A stretch of 61,308 nucleotides of DNA. Source: CSSed11-175R1 sp041685735. Its GTDB lineage: Bacteria; Actinomycetota; Nitriliruptoria; Nitriliruptorales; Nitriliruptoraceae. Location: NCBI GenBank assembly GCA_041685735.1, contig JAWLFE010000014.1:1-61308 (forward strand), given 5' to 3'. Of the stretch, positions 8,819-17,708 are shown piece after piece (the first letter of the stretch is position 1; the number at the start of each line of letters is the position of its first letter). Below the pieces are notes generated by a model. The model saw nothing but the letters and a program-made list of their open reading frames with translations. It made no database searches and was not told the origin of the DNA. Both the position numbers and the translations under genes were made by a program.

Positions 8819-9475
8819 ATGGCAGCCCCGATCCAAGTCATCATCGCCGCGTACAGCGATCAGGACGAAGCCGGACGACGGCTGGCAGAGCTCAAGGAAG
8901 GTCGCCGGGCGGGGCTCGTCGGCATCATCGACGCTGCCGCGGTGTCCAAGGCTGCCGACGGCGAACTGAAGGTGACCAACGCCAAGCATCGCGGACGTCG
9001 CGGACTACTCACCGGCGGGGTCGTCGGCGCGCTGATCGGTGTCATGGCCGGTCCGGTGGGGTGGGCCGCCGCGGGAGGTGGGGTGCTCGGTGGGCTGTCG
9101 GGTCGCCTGCGGAGCGCCCCGTTCAAGACCGAACTGCTCGGCATCGGCGAGGAACTGCCGCCTGGCTCGTCCGTGTTGCTCGCGGCGGTCGAGCACACGT
9201 GGGTCGAGCGGCTTCGCCAGGAGCTGCAGGCCGCTGAGGCGCGGCTGATCATGGAAGAACTCCGTGCGGACATCGTCGAGCAGCTCGAGGCGGGTGGCAA
9301 CGTCGCCTTCACGCTGGCGGAGGACGGCACGGCGGCCCTGGGCGCCCGCGTTGCGTCCTCACCAGAGGGCCAGACCACGTTCTCGGGGTTCCTGAGCACC
9401 GAGGACGGCGTCGCAGTGGCCGCAGCCGAACTGACCGAGGAACGGCTCTCGGCAGGGTCGCTCGAGCAGGGCTGA
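8819..9475 (+). CDS. DUF1269-like protein, paralogue 2
   Basis: A 218-residue protein related to the 4174 gene. It has an N-terminal alpha/beta half ending in GIIDAAAVSKAADGELKVTN, a Gly/Ala-rich hydrophobic hairpin at about residues 62-95 (LLTGGVVGALIGVMAGPVGW), then RLRSAPFKTELLGIGEELPP and a helical C-terminal half. Start: ATG 8819, seven bases after AGGAG. It is shorter than its paralogue and has no cysteine in the first half. It lies between the exported membrane protein and aqpZ on the same strand, 39 and 66 bases from its neighbours, so co-transcription is likely. Function unknown; context suggests envelope or osmotic adaptation. Confidence 0.65.
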   Translation: MAAPIQVIIAAYSDQDEAGRRLAELKEGRRAGLVGIIDAAAVSKAADGELKVTNAKHRGRRGLLTGGVVGALIGVMAGPVGWAAAGGGVLGGLSGRLRSAPFKTELLGIGEELPPGSSVLLAAVEHTWVERLRQELQAAEARLIMEELRADIVEQLEAGGNVAFTLAEDGTAALGARVASSPEGQTTFSGFLSTEDGVAVAAAELTEERLSAGSLEQG

Positions 9476-9541
9476 CCGCGGCTGGCCGTACCCGTGAGGG
9501 CGCAGGACTCAGAACAACGAAGGTCGTCGAGAGGTGCAGAC

Positions 9542-10300
9542 ATGGCTGAGGTGAGTGCACGGCGGATCTTCGCTGCGGAGGCGATCGGGACCTTCGTGCT
9601 GGTGTTCGCAGGGCCCGGGAGTGCGGTGCTCGCGACCGGCGGGTTCTTCGGCGATGGATCGATCGGAGTACTGGGGGTGTCGCTGTCCTTCGGTCTGGCA
9701 TTGTTGGTGATGGCGTACGCGATCGGCAACATCTCGGGCTGCCACATCAACCCCGCGGTCACCGTTGGTCTGATCCTGGCACGCAAGCTGGAGGCACGGA
9801 AGGCTGGTGTCTACGTTGCTGGCCAGTTGCTCGGAGGGATCCTCGCTGCTCTGCTGCTCTGGGTCGTTGCGGCCGGGGCCTCCGGAGGCTTCACGCCGGA
9901 CGCCAGCAACTTCGCGGTCAACGGCTGGGGCGCGCTGTCGCCGGGTGGCTTCGGGTTCGGGGCCATGCTGGTCACCGAGGTGGTCATGACGGCGATCCTC
10001 GTGTTCGTGGTGCTCAGCACCACCAGGCGCGACTTCTCCGCTGCGGCTGGCGGGCTTGCGGTCGGGATGACCCTCACGTTGATCCATCTGGTCAGCATCC
10101 CGGTCACCAACACCTCGGTGAACCCGGCGCGTAGCATCGCGGTCGCCGTGTTCGCTGGCGGGCACGCCCTCGTGCAACTGTGGGCGTTCATCGTCTTCCC
10201 GTTGGTGGGCGCTGCCGTCGGCGCAGTGGCCTGGTGGCTCGTCGACGCACCGCAGGAGACGGCGATCGCTCCGGACACACCCGAGGATCCGCTCGCCTGA
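9542..10300 (+). CDS. aqpZ: Aquaporin Z-type water channel (MIP family)
   Basis: A 252-residue major intrinsic protein with six membrane helices. The two half-helix pore motifs are present: CHINPAVTVGL in the first half and SVNPARSIAV in the second. The N-terminus AAEAIGTFVLVFAGPGSAVL is classic for the family. The residues around the motifs favour a water-specific AqpZ-like channel over a glycerol facilitator: the second NPA is followed by RS rather than the D of GlpF. Start: ATG 9542 behind GAGAGGTG. It is the last gene in the group behind promoter D and is followed by a stem-loop. Rapid water flux would fit an osmotic-stress regulon. Confidence 0.88.
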   Translation: MAEVSARRIFAAEAIGTFVLVFAGPGSAVLATGGFFGDGSIGVLGVSLSFGLALLVMAYAIGNISGCHINPAVTVGLILARKLEARKAGVYVAGQLLGGILAALLLWVVAAGASGGFTPDASNFAVNGWGALSPGGFGFGAMLVTEVVMTAILVFVVLSTTRRDFSAAAGGLAVGMTLTLIHLVSIPVTNTSVNPARSIAVAVFAGGHALVQLWAFIVFPLVGAAVGAVAWWLVDAPQETAIAPDTPEDPLA

Positions 10301-10308
10301 GTCGGCCT

Positions 10309-10334
10309 GCCGGGTCACCGATCGATAACCCGGC
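10309..10334. terminator. Stem-loop between aqpZ and the convergent MFS gene
   Basis: Arms GCCGGGT (10309-10315) and ACCCGGC (10328-10334) form a 7-bp perfect stem around a 12-base loop. It lies between converging genes, so it could end transcription from both sides. Confidence 0.45.
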
Positions 10335-10412
10335 GCGGTCGACTGGCGTGTCCGGGGGCCGGACGATGGTCAGCGGAGTTGCTGCCCGGGAGCGACGCGC
10401 GGACGTCGTCGG

Positions 10413-12101
10413 TCAGTCGCTGCGGTCGTCACCGGGAGGGTGGCTCGGCGATCGGTTCCCGGGGTCTGCTCGGTCGCCCGACGGCTCGTCCCGACCGTCG
10501 CCGTCCGTGAGCTCATCCACCCGGCGAGGCAGGCGGCTGGTGACTGCCAGCGAAGCCAGGGCCAGTCCGGCGACCGCGAGCAGTGCTGTGCGCAGGCCGA
10601 CGAGCTGTGCGTCGGCGTAGTCCTCGACCAGTGCGGCAACCTCATCGTCGTCGAGCCCTGCATCCTCGAGGACATCGCGAACGGTGTCGGTGTCGACGAA
10701 CGGGACGCCGGAGCTGACCTGCACCGCCGCGCGGTCCCGTAACGCCGGCTCCAGCCGGTCATCCCCGGCGATCGTCGTGGCGAGGGTGGTCGTGAGCGAT
10801 CCCAGCACCACGGCACCGATCAGTGCGGTTCCGAGGGCAGCTCCGAGGTTCTGCGCGGTGAACTGCAGGCCACCTGCCTCGCTGCGAGCGGCGTCGGTGA
10901 CCGAAGACTGCACGACGTTGCCGAGCTGTGAGGCGACCAGCCCCATCCCCGTGCCGAGCAATCCCATCGCGATCGCGAACGAAGCGCCGGCCAGCGTGGG
11001 ACCGATGACGTTGAGCACCGCCAGGGTTGCGAGAAGGATCGTCACCAGCCCGACACGAACCACGCTCCGCGGTCCCCACCGGGCAGCGAGCCCCGCTCCG
11101 ACCATCGAGGAGAGCAGCAGCATCACGGAGACCGGCAGCAACCGGACACCCGTGCGGAAGGCGTCCAGCCCGAGGACCAGCTGGAGGTAGAGCGGCAGGG
11201 TGAAGAAGAGCCCCAGCAGCAGCACGTTCTGCGCGAGGCCGGTAGCCAGCCCCGCCCGCAGGCTGGGTTCGGACAGGAGTGACAACCGGACCAATGGGTC
11301 CTGGCCGATCGACGCACGGTGGCGTTGCCACCGGAGGAACCCGGCGAGCACCACACCACCCGCAGCCAGGACGAAGGGGGTCAGGGAGAACCCGAGTGGT
11401 GTCATCGGTGACGACCGTGGCTGCAACCATCCCCAGGTGCTGGCCTGCAGCGCGGCCAGCACGACGAGGGCGAGCCCGACAGCCGAGAGGGCCGCGCCGA
11501 CGACGTCGAGAGCTGTGCGGCGCGAGGGCCCCGGAGGCTCCGTCAGGATCCGGACACCAGCGAGGATGGCGAGTACCAGTACGACCTCACCGACGAACAC
11601 CAGGCGCCACGACAGCGAGGTGGTGACCCAACCCCCGAGGATCGGGCCGACCGCCACGCCCGCGCCCGCCGCGGCGCCCAGGACGCCGTAGGCGGTCGCC
11701 CGCTCCCGACCTCGGTAGCTGCCCGCCACGAGGGCGACCAGTGAGGGCAGGGCGAGGGCGGCACCGGTCCCCTCCAGGACCGACCATCCGATGAGCAGCA
11801 CGCGGACATCCGGCGCGACCGCCGTCAAGGCCGACCCGGCCCCGTAGATCACGAGCCCGATCGAGAATGCCCGACGCCGCCCCCAGCGATCCCCGAGCTT
11901 GCCACCTGTGACCATGAGTGCCGCCATGACCAGCGAGTACGCGGTGATCACCCGCTGGATGGCGACGACGTCCGTGTCGAGATCCTCCACGAGGGTGCCG
12001 ATCGAGACGTTCATCACCGCGGTATCGAGCACCAGCAACAGTTGCGCCGCCGCGAGCACCATGAGCGGACTCCAACGGGCCATCCGCACCCTCCCGGTCA
12101 T
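10413..12101 (-). CDS. DHA2-family MFS multidrug-type exporter (14 helices)
   Basis: A 562-residue major facilitator of the DHA2 drug:H+ antiporter type. Helix 1 (LLLVLDTAVMNVSIGTL) carries the D-x-(A/T)-x-x-N signature, and the loop 2-3 motif GKLGDRWGRRRAF and motif C in helix 5 (GAAAGAGVAVGPILGG) are intact. About 14 hydrophobic segments are followed by an acidic cytoplasmic tail of roughly 60 residues. The start is at 12101, only 13 bases after the stop of the upstream LuxR copy 2, so the two form an operon. This suggests the LuxR protein controls export of a compound it senses. The substrate is unknown. Confidence 0.85.
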   Translation of the reverse strand: MTGRVRMARWSPLMVLAAAQLLLVLDTAVMNVSIGTLVEDLDTDVVAIQRVITAYSLVMAALMVTGGKLGDRWGRRRAFSIGLVIYGAGSALTAVAPDVRVLLIGWSVLEGTGAALALPSLVALVAGSYRGRERATAYGVLGAAAGAGVAVGPILGGWVTTSLSWRLVFVGEVVLVLAILAGVRILTEPPGPSRRTALDVVGAALSAVGLALVVLAALQASTWGWLQPRSSPMTPLGFSLTPFVLAAGGVVLAGFLRWQRHRASIGQDPLVRLSLLSEPSLRAGLATGLAQNVLLLGLFFTLPLYLQLVLGLDAFRTGVRLLPVSVMLLLSSMVGAGLAARWGPRSVVRVGLVTILLATLAVLNVIGPTLAGASFAIAMGLLGTGMGLVASQLGNVVQSSVTDAARSEAGGLQFTAQNLGAALGTALIGAVVLGSLTTTLATTIAGDDRLEPALRDRAAVQVSSGVPFVDTDTVRDVLEDAGLDDDEVAALVEDYADAQLVGLRTALLAVAGLALASLAVTSRLPRRVDELTDGDGRDEPSGDRADPGNRSPSHPPGDDRSD

Positions 12102-12114
12102 TCCTTGACGGGCA

Positions 12115-14736
12115 TCAGAGCAGTCCGCGGCGCCTGGCCTCGCGGACAGCTCCTCGGCGACTGTCCGCGCCGAGCTTGGCGTAGATGGCGCGCAGGTGCG
12201 TCTTCACCGTGTTCACCGACACGTGTCGTGCCTGCGCGATCTCGCCGATGGTTCGGAGGGAAGGGAGATCCTGGAGGAGGCTCGCCTCTGTGTTCGTCAA
12301 GGGGGTCATCGGTTGGCCGCGCGCCACGTTCAGATCGAGGATCCGTGCCACGAAATCCTCGGACCGTCCGAAGCGCCCGACGTTGGCGAGCAGCAGCTGG
12401 CGGATGGGTTCCCCGGCATCGACGAACGGCCGGAGCAACTCATGTGGTTGCGCCTTCCGCAGCGCCGTCACGAGCGCGTCGAATGCGTCTGGGCCACGCT
12501 GCAGGACAGCGGTGTACTCGGCCTCCAGGAGCCAGGCGGACACCTCGGTGAGGCTGACCTGGCACGGGACCTCCCCCCGGAGGATCGGCGCGATCGCCAG
12601 GCGGGCGGCTTCAGCCCGTCCTTTCCCGCTCAGAAGCAGTGCGGCGAACAACGCGGCTTCACCGAGCTCGTTGAACCCTCTCGGCTGGCGTGCTGCGGCC
12701 TCGTCGGCCCAGACCACCTGGCCGATCATCAGGCACAGTCGGATCTCCATCGGGATGGCGAAGGCGTGCAGGGCTGGACCGATCTCCCGGTCTGCTACGT
12801 CGTCCCAGGCGGCTCGGATCGAGCAGAGCGCGTCGAACGCATCTCCGCCGAGCTCCACATCGGCGAACGCCTGGATGCAGCGTGCACCGAGTTCGATCGG
12901 CGCGTCGATGTGACTGCCGAGAGCGTCGACCGCGAGCTTGGCATGCTCCAGAGAGTCCTCCGGGTCGGCCCGGAGATAGGAGCAGGCCGCACGGCTGACA
13001 TGTGCGTTGGCCGTGATCGGTGACCGGTTCCAACCTCGGGGAACGGCGATGTGCAGTGCCTGGTCCGCAGCATCGCTCATCCGTGTGAAGTCGCTCAACC
13101 CGGAGGCCGCGCCGGCGAGCACCGAGAGGCAGGAGACGGCGATGGCATCCCGTCCGCCTGCAAGCGCCAGGGCGACCGCTCGTTCGAGGTCGTCCGCAGC
13201 GGTCCGGTAGTCGCCACTCCAGACCCGGCTCGTGCCCAGATGCTGAAGAGCAAGGAGGTCGAGGTCTTCGTCGCCGGTCTGGCCCGCTGCGGTGGTCAGT
13301 GCGTGCTCCAGCGCGGCGGAGGGCGTCCCATGGAGGCGCGCCCGATTCAGTCCCACGATCGCATGGAGGGCGACGACCCACGGATCAGCCTGGGTGGAGA
13401 TCGTGGGAGCGGTGGGCAGCACCGACGGGTCAGAGGGTGTGAGACCGAGGCGGTCCAGGAAGACGGCAACTCGTAGCAGTGATGGAACAGGCTCGTTCCT
13501 CCACAGAGGATCCAGTGTGTCGAGCCGCTCCTGAAGCTCTGCTCCCCGGCCGTCGAGGAGCATGCCGATGCCGTGCCGGCGGAGCAGGTCCAAGGTCAGG
13601 TCGCCGTCCTTCGCCAGGCTGGCGTGCTCGAGGGCATGCGCGCCGTCCTCTCGATCGTCGTACCAGCGGGCGGACGCGCGATGTAGCCGGGCGTATTCCG
13701 GGCGGTCGACCCGACGGAACTCTGCCTGCAGGTAGGAACGCAGCAGCTCGTGGTAGCGATAGACCGGTTCGCGTTCTCCGACCAGGACGGTCAGAACATT
13801 CTCACGGACGAGACGGTCGAGCACCCGACCGGTGTCGTGACGTCCGGTGAGATGTTCCGCGAGATCGAGCGCAACCCTCGTACAGGTGCTGGTCTCGAGC
13901 AGGAACCGTCTGGTGTCGACGGTGACCCGTCCCAGGATCTCCTCGACGAGATAATCGGCGACCGAGTGTTGGGTCCCGTTGAACCGCTGCATGAAGCCCT
14001 GTGGATCGGGATCGTCCGCGAGCGCGAGCGCTGCGATCTGCAAGCCCGCCGCCCAGCCCTCGGTCCGTCGGAGCAGCTGGTCGGCGATCGGCGCTTCGAT
14101 GGTCACCGAATGTCGTTCCAGTAACTCCGCAGCCTCATCGCGTGTGAAGGCCAGATCGTCGATCCGGATCTCGCGGAGCGCACCGGCGAGTCGCAGACGC
14201 TGCAATGCGAGCGGTGGGTCGGTGCGGCTGGAGAGCACGACACGAAGGGACGTGGGCAGCCGTCGCAGCATCAGATCGAGACTCTCGAGCGCATCCGGGT
14301 CGGTCAGCTCGTGCACGTCATCGAGGACGAGCCACAGCGGCTGCTCGAGGCGCTCGACCGCCTCCATCAGTTCCGCGAGGAACCCTCCATCGTCCCCGTC
14401 CCCGGGTGGCGTCATGGCATGGATACGGTCGTCCTCAGCGAATGCACCTGACGTGCGCAAGGCTGCGAGCAGGGCGTTCCACAGCAGAAGGGCATCGTCG
14501 TCATGACGGTCCAGATCCAACCATGCGACGGGGAGATCGTCGGACGCCGCCAGCCAGGAGGTCAACAGCATGGTCTTGCCGGAGCCGGCCGGCCCACAGA
14601 CCAGCGTGATCGGCTTCGGGTTGTCGGTGAAGGCCTGCACGAGGCGGCTTCGGCTCACCAGAGAGCGTGGCGCCGCCGGCGGCCGCAGTTTCGTCGCGGC
14701 CACGACCGTGGGGACGCGACGATCGAGCGCAACCAC
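12115..14736 (-). CDS. LuxR-family ATP-binding regulator of the MalT/LAL type, copy 2
   Basis: An 873-residue LAL regulator paralogous to the 5074 gene. Walker A is CGPAGSGKT at about residue 47, the Walker B region LWLVLDDVHELTD at about 135, and the STAND signature is RTEGWAAGLQIAALAL. A long helical-repeat middle part ends in a GerE-type helix-turn-helix (LTNTEASLLQDLPSLRTIGE, then VSVNTVKTHLRAIYAKLGA). Start: GTG 14736 with GGGAGG eight bases upstream. TCACCCG box E lies 60 bases upstream, with a possible minus-strand TACCTG 20 nt from it, so autoregulation is possible. The MFS exporter gene follows directly. Confidence 0.9.
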   Translation of the reverse strand: MVALDRRVPTVVAATKLRPPAAPRSLVSRSRLVQAFTDNPKPITLVCGPAGSGKTMLLTSWLAASDDLPVAWLDLDRHDDDALLLWNALLAALRTSGAFAEDDRIHAMTPPGDGDDGGFLAELMEAVERLEQPLWLVLDDVHELTDPDALESLDLMLRRLPTSLRVVLSSRTDPPLALQRLRLAGALREIRIDDLAFTRDEAAELLERHSVTIEAPIADQLLRRTEGWAAGLQIAALALADDPDPQGFMQRFNGTQHSVADYLVEEILGRVTVDTRRFLLETSTCTRVALDLAEHLTGRHDTGRVLDRLVRENVLTVLVGEREPVYRYHELLRSYLQAEFRRVDRPEYARLHRASARWYDDREDGAHALEHASLAKDGDLTLDLLRRHGIGMLLDGRGAELQERLDTLDPLWRNEPVPSLLRVAVFLDRLGLTPSDPSVLPTAPTISTQADPWVVALHAIVGLNRARLHGTPSAALEHALTTAAGQTGDEDLDLLALQHLGTSRVWSGDYRTAADDLERAVALALAGGRDAIAVSCLSVLAGAASGLSDFTRMSDAADQALHIAVPRGWNRSPITANAHVSRAACSYLRADPEDSLEHAKLAVDALGSHIDAPIELGARCIQAFADVELGGDAFDALCSIRAAWDDVADREIGPALHAFAIPMEIRLCLMIGQVVWADEAAARQPRGFNELGEAALFAALLLSGKGRAEAARLAIAPILRGEVPCQVSLTEVSAWLLEAEYTAVLQRGPDAFDALVTALRKAQPHELLRPFVDAGEPIRQLLLANVGRFGRSEDFVARILDLNVARGQPMTPLTNTEASLLQDLPSLRTIGEIAQARHVSVNTVKTHLRAIYAKLGADSRRGAVREARRRGLL

Positions 14737-14795
14737 CCGCCTGACCTCCCAACCCCCGACAACTGTACGCAGGTATCGAGGGGTACGGATGGGTT

Positions 14796-14812
14796 TCGCC
14801 CGTGAAGGGTGA
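14796..14812. promoter_or_regulatory. TCACCCG box E between LuxR copy 2 and gene 14878
   Basis: TCGCCCGTGAAGGGTGA, with two mismatches to the consensus arms. It lies in the divergent region and can serve LuxR copy 2 (minus) or the small protein gene (plus). Neither strand has a clear TASCGT at 22 nt; a TACCTG lies at 20 nt on the minus strand. Confidence 0.45.
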
Positions 14813-14877
14813 TGGCGCGGCCAGTTCGGTGAGCCAAGCTCGTGGCTCAGAAGACGATCGTGGACGGGGAAGCGAGT

Positions 14878-15342
14878 ATGGATCGAGGCGGGGAGTACGA
14901 GTTCCTGGTCGCCGAGTGCTTGTCACCGACGGCGATCGCCGCCTTCGACGAGCTAGCCGTGAGACGGCGGGATGGAGGCGGCACGGTGCTCAGCGGCACC
15001 GTTCGAGATCAGTCCGAACTGCATGGTGTGCTCGTGCGCTTGCAGGTGCTCGGACTGACCCTCGAAGGGCTGACGAGGGTGCGTCGCTCAAGCTGCGGCG
15101 GGATCAGCTCGCTCGGGCTCGGATACTCGGACACGACCCGAGATCGCAGTGGTCAGACCGTCGAGGATGAGCTGGACGCCGAGCACCATGCCGAGGTACC
15201 AGAGCGCAGAGACGGGCCACTGGAAGAAGACCAACAGCCCGAGCAGGAGTGTGGCGGCTCCATTGACGACCAGGATGCTCTTCGGAGCACCTGGCTGGAA
15301 GGCAGCCACGAGCCGCACGATCCCACCCACGATGAGCAGTGA
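14878..15342 (+). CDS. Small actinobacterial protein with a run-on C-terminus
   Basis: The first about 70 residues (EYEFLVAECLSPTAIAAFDE, TVLSGTVRDQSELHGVLVRL, QVLGLTLEGLTRV) match a compact alpha/beta domain that I associate with small proteins of unknown function in actinobacteria, which normally end right after the 'LGL..' strand. Here no stop follows, and the frame continues for about 85 more low-complexity, charged residues that lie antisense to the HdeD gene. The original stop was probably lost, or the tail is real but unstructured. Start: ATG 14878 with GGGGA seven bases upstream. Box E is in the upstream region. Confidence 0.55.
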   Translation: MDRGGEYEFLVAECLSPTAIAAFDELAVRRRDGGGTVLSGTVRDQSELHGVLVRLQVLGLTLEGLTRVRRSSCGGISSLGLGYSDTTRDRSGQTVEDELDAEHHAEVPERRDGPLEEDQQPEQECGGSIDDQDALRSTWLEGSHEPHDPTHDEQ

Positions 15343-15651
15343 GCCGGCGAGAAGTGTCAGTACCAGCAGGCTCGCGCCTGGGTTGCGGACGAACCCGACG
15401 CCCAGGACGGTGAGCAGTCCCCCGGCGATGACGCCCCACCAGTGGCCGGGTTCACCCCAGGTCGTGATGGCGGAAACGAACACGACGATCCCGCCGATGA
15501 TCAGGGTCCAGCCGAGGAAGAGCACCGACACCAGGCTGGCGAGCGCGACATGGCCGAGCATCACCCCACCCGCGACCGCCGAGAGGAGCCCGAACGCGAC
15601 GTCCCATTTCGTGCGTCGACGTTCCAAGGGCGCTTGCGTGACTGAGGACAT
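15088..15651 (-). CDS. HdeD/DUF308-family membrane protein
   Basis: A 187-residue protein with six hydrophobic helices in three pairs, each beginning with a Gly-rich turn (WDVAFGLLSAVAGGVMLGHV, LFLGWTLIIGGIVVFVSAI, and so on). This is the HdeD/DUF308 pattern; E. coli HdeD contributes to acid resistance at high cell density. I chose ATG 15651 because GGAGAA precedes it; an upstream ATG at 15675 lacks a ribosome binding site. Promoter F, with box and TACCGT at the conserved 22-nt spacing, lies about 75-120 bases upstream on the same strand, placing this gene in the proposed regulon. Confidence 0.8.
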   Translation of the reverse strand: MSSVTQAPLERRRTKWDVAFGLLSAVAGGVMLGHVALASLVSVLFLGWTLIIGGIVVFVSAITTWGEPGHWWGVIAGGLLTVLGVGFVRNPGASLLVLTLLAGSLLIVGGIVRLVAAFQPGAPKSILVVNGAATLLLGLLVFFQWPVSALWYLGMVLGVQLILDGLTTAISGRVRVSEPERADPAAA

Positions 15652-15726
15652 ACGGCGGTTCTCCGTGACGTTCATGGCTGGTGGGGGCTTGTTGGCGGGC
15701 GTCGGACGCAGTCCCACGGACCGTGT

Positions 15727-15772
15727 GACGGTAGGGGGATCGTTGTCCCGGGTCCTCACCCCATTCGGGTGA
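15727..15772 (-). promoter_or_regulatory. TCACCCG box F with TACCGTC, promoter of the HdeD-type gene
   Basis: Read on the minus strand the box is TCACCCGAATGGGGTGA (15772-15756). Exactly 22 nt later comes TACCGTC (15733-15727), and the start codon is at 15651. This is the fourth promoter with the same geometry and the only one on the minus strand, which argues against a simple direct repeat of sequence. Confidence 0.6.
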
Positions 15773-15870
15773 GTGCAACGTGTGCCAGACGACCCGCCAC
15801 ACGCCGTCCATGTGGCTACTGTCGGTGACGACTGCGACCCTCCACCCCGAGGCGTGCGAGCCCGCAACGG

Positions 15871-16254
15871 TCATCCGGTCTCGTTGCCGAGACGGACCAC
15901 CTGTGCCCCACGGTCGTGATCGCCCACGGATCGCAGTTCCGACCACTGCGCTACATCTGCGACGCCGTGCCAGAGCAGGAACAACGCAACGATGCAGGCA
16001 GAGAACCAGGTGACCGTGACGCGCCGCAGCCGCCGTGCGTTGTCACTGTCCGGGCCGATCTCGGCCAACGTTCGTGCGGGCTGCCTCGCGTCGCAGCATG
16101 AACAGGCCTGAGGTCTCGGGTGTGGCCGAGCCGCAGATCCACCCGCGGACGTTGTGGGGGCGTACGTCGCTGCGTGAGCCGGCGACGTCTCCGATCGGCG
16201 GCTCAGGCACCGGCCCTCGGCATCGTCCAACTCCCGGGCCGTGCGTTTCAGCAT
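15871..16254 (-). CDS. Possible small membrane-anchored protein
   Basis: A 127-residue minus-strand frame beginning with ATG 16254 behind a good GAGGAA. The first 70 residues are Ala/Ser/Thr/Pro-rich and cysteine-bearing. Residues about 80-105 form one clear hydrophobic helix (VTVTWFSACIVALFLLWHGV), followed by a polar tail. No family is recognised. The helix and the ribosome binding site favour a real gene, but the N-terminal half looks unusual and may hide a frameshift. Box G lies 170 bases upstream. Confidence 0.4.
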   Translation of the reverse strand: MLKRTARELDDAEGRCLSRRSETSPAHAATYAPTTSAGGSAARPHPRPQACSCCDARQPARTLAEIGPDSDNARRLRRVTVTWFSACIVALFLLWHGVADVAQWSELRSVGDHDRGAQVVRLGNETG

Positions 16255-16423
16255 GATGCTTCCTCGTGGCTCTCTCGGCCAGACGGCTTCCCGCCGTCAG
16301 CAGGGCGGCTCCGACGTGAACTGCAGCGTCGAAGGTCCCCGCCGCACAGGTCGCGGCCCGGCAACGGTGTCAACGGTTCCGTTGATCGAGGGCAGAGCGT
16401 CCGGATAGCGGCCCCCTTCGGCT

Positions 16424-16440
16424 TCACCCAGCCTGGGTGA
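16424..16440. promoter_or_regulatory. TCACCCG-type box G, perfect palindrome between divergent genes
   Basis: TCACCCAGCCTGGGTGA, a perfect 7-3-7 palindrome in which the outer arm base pair is A/T instead of G/C. It lies between gene 16254 (minus) and the Glu-Pro repeat lipoprotein (plus, ATG 16546). On the plus strand, CATCCT stands 22 nt downstream, a weak match to TASCGT. Confidence 0.5.
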
Positions 16441-16545
16441 AGCTGGCACCGGCCAGGTCCCGCATCCTCATCAACCACCGCCGACCCTCGCTGGCCGAGC
16501 TGGCCTGCCCGAAACCAACACCCGGGAGAGGGAGAAGGACCCCTC

Positions 16546-17361
<816 letters not shown>

Positions 17362-17708
17362 TCGCCATCCGCCGATCGGCGGATCCCCGCCCCGGGGAGG
17401 TCGTTCGTCCGCGCAGGGGGCGATCCAGCTGTCCATCGACCGTGAGCGAAGCGGGCAACGCGACTCCCGTGACGGCCATCATGCAAAGGCCCAGGCGAAC
17501 CGGGACGAGTCGCGCCACCGACTCGTGGGTGTGGTCATGGGGCCCACTGCCGCTCACCCTCTCCGGACTGCCGCAGCCCCCGGATATCGCCTGACCCAGG
17601 CGACGACGCCCGATACTGCTCCACGCTGATCGACGCCATCACCGCGGTGATGGGCGTTCGTCTCGGTGACCGGGCGCCGACCACAACGACGCCACCCGAG
17701 ATCGCCGC
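17362..17708. other. Gene-free stretch between convergent genes
   Basis: About 350 bases with no supported gene between the repeat lipoprotein and the FAD oxidoreductase, which converge. It begins with the 18-bp perfect palindrome ATCCGCCGATCGGCGGAT (17367-17384), six bases after the stop codon of the lipoprotein, which may act as a terminator or protein-binding site. Nothing else stands out. Confidence 0.5.
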
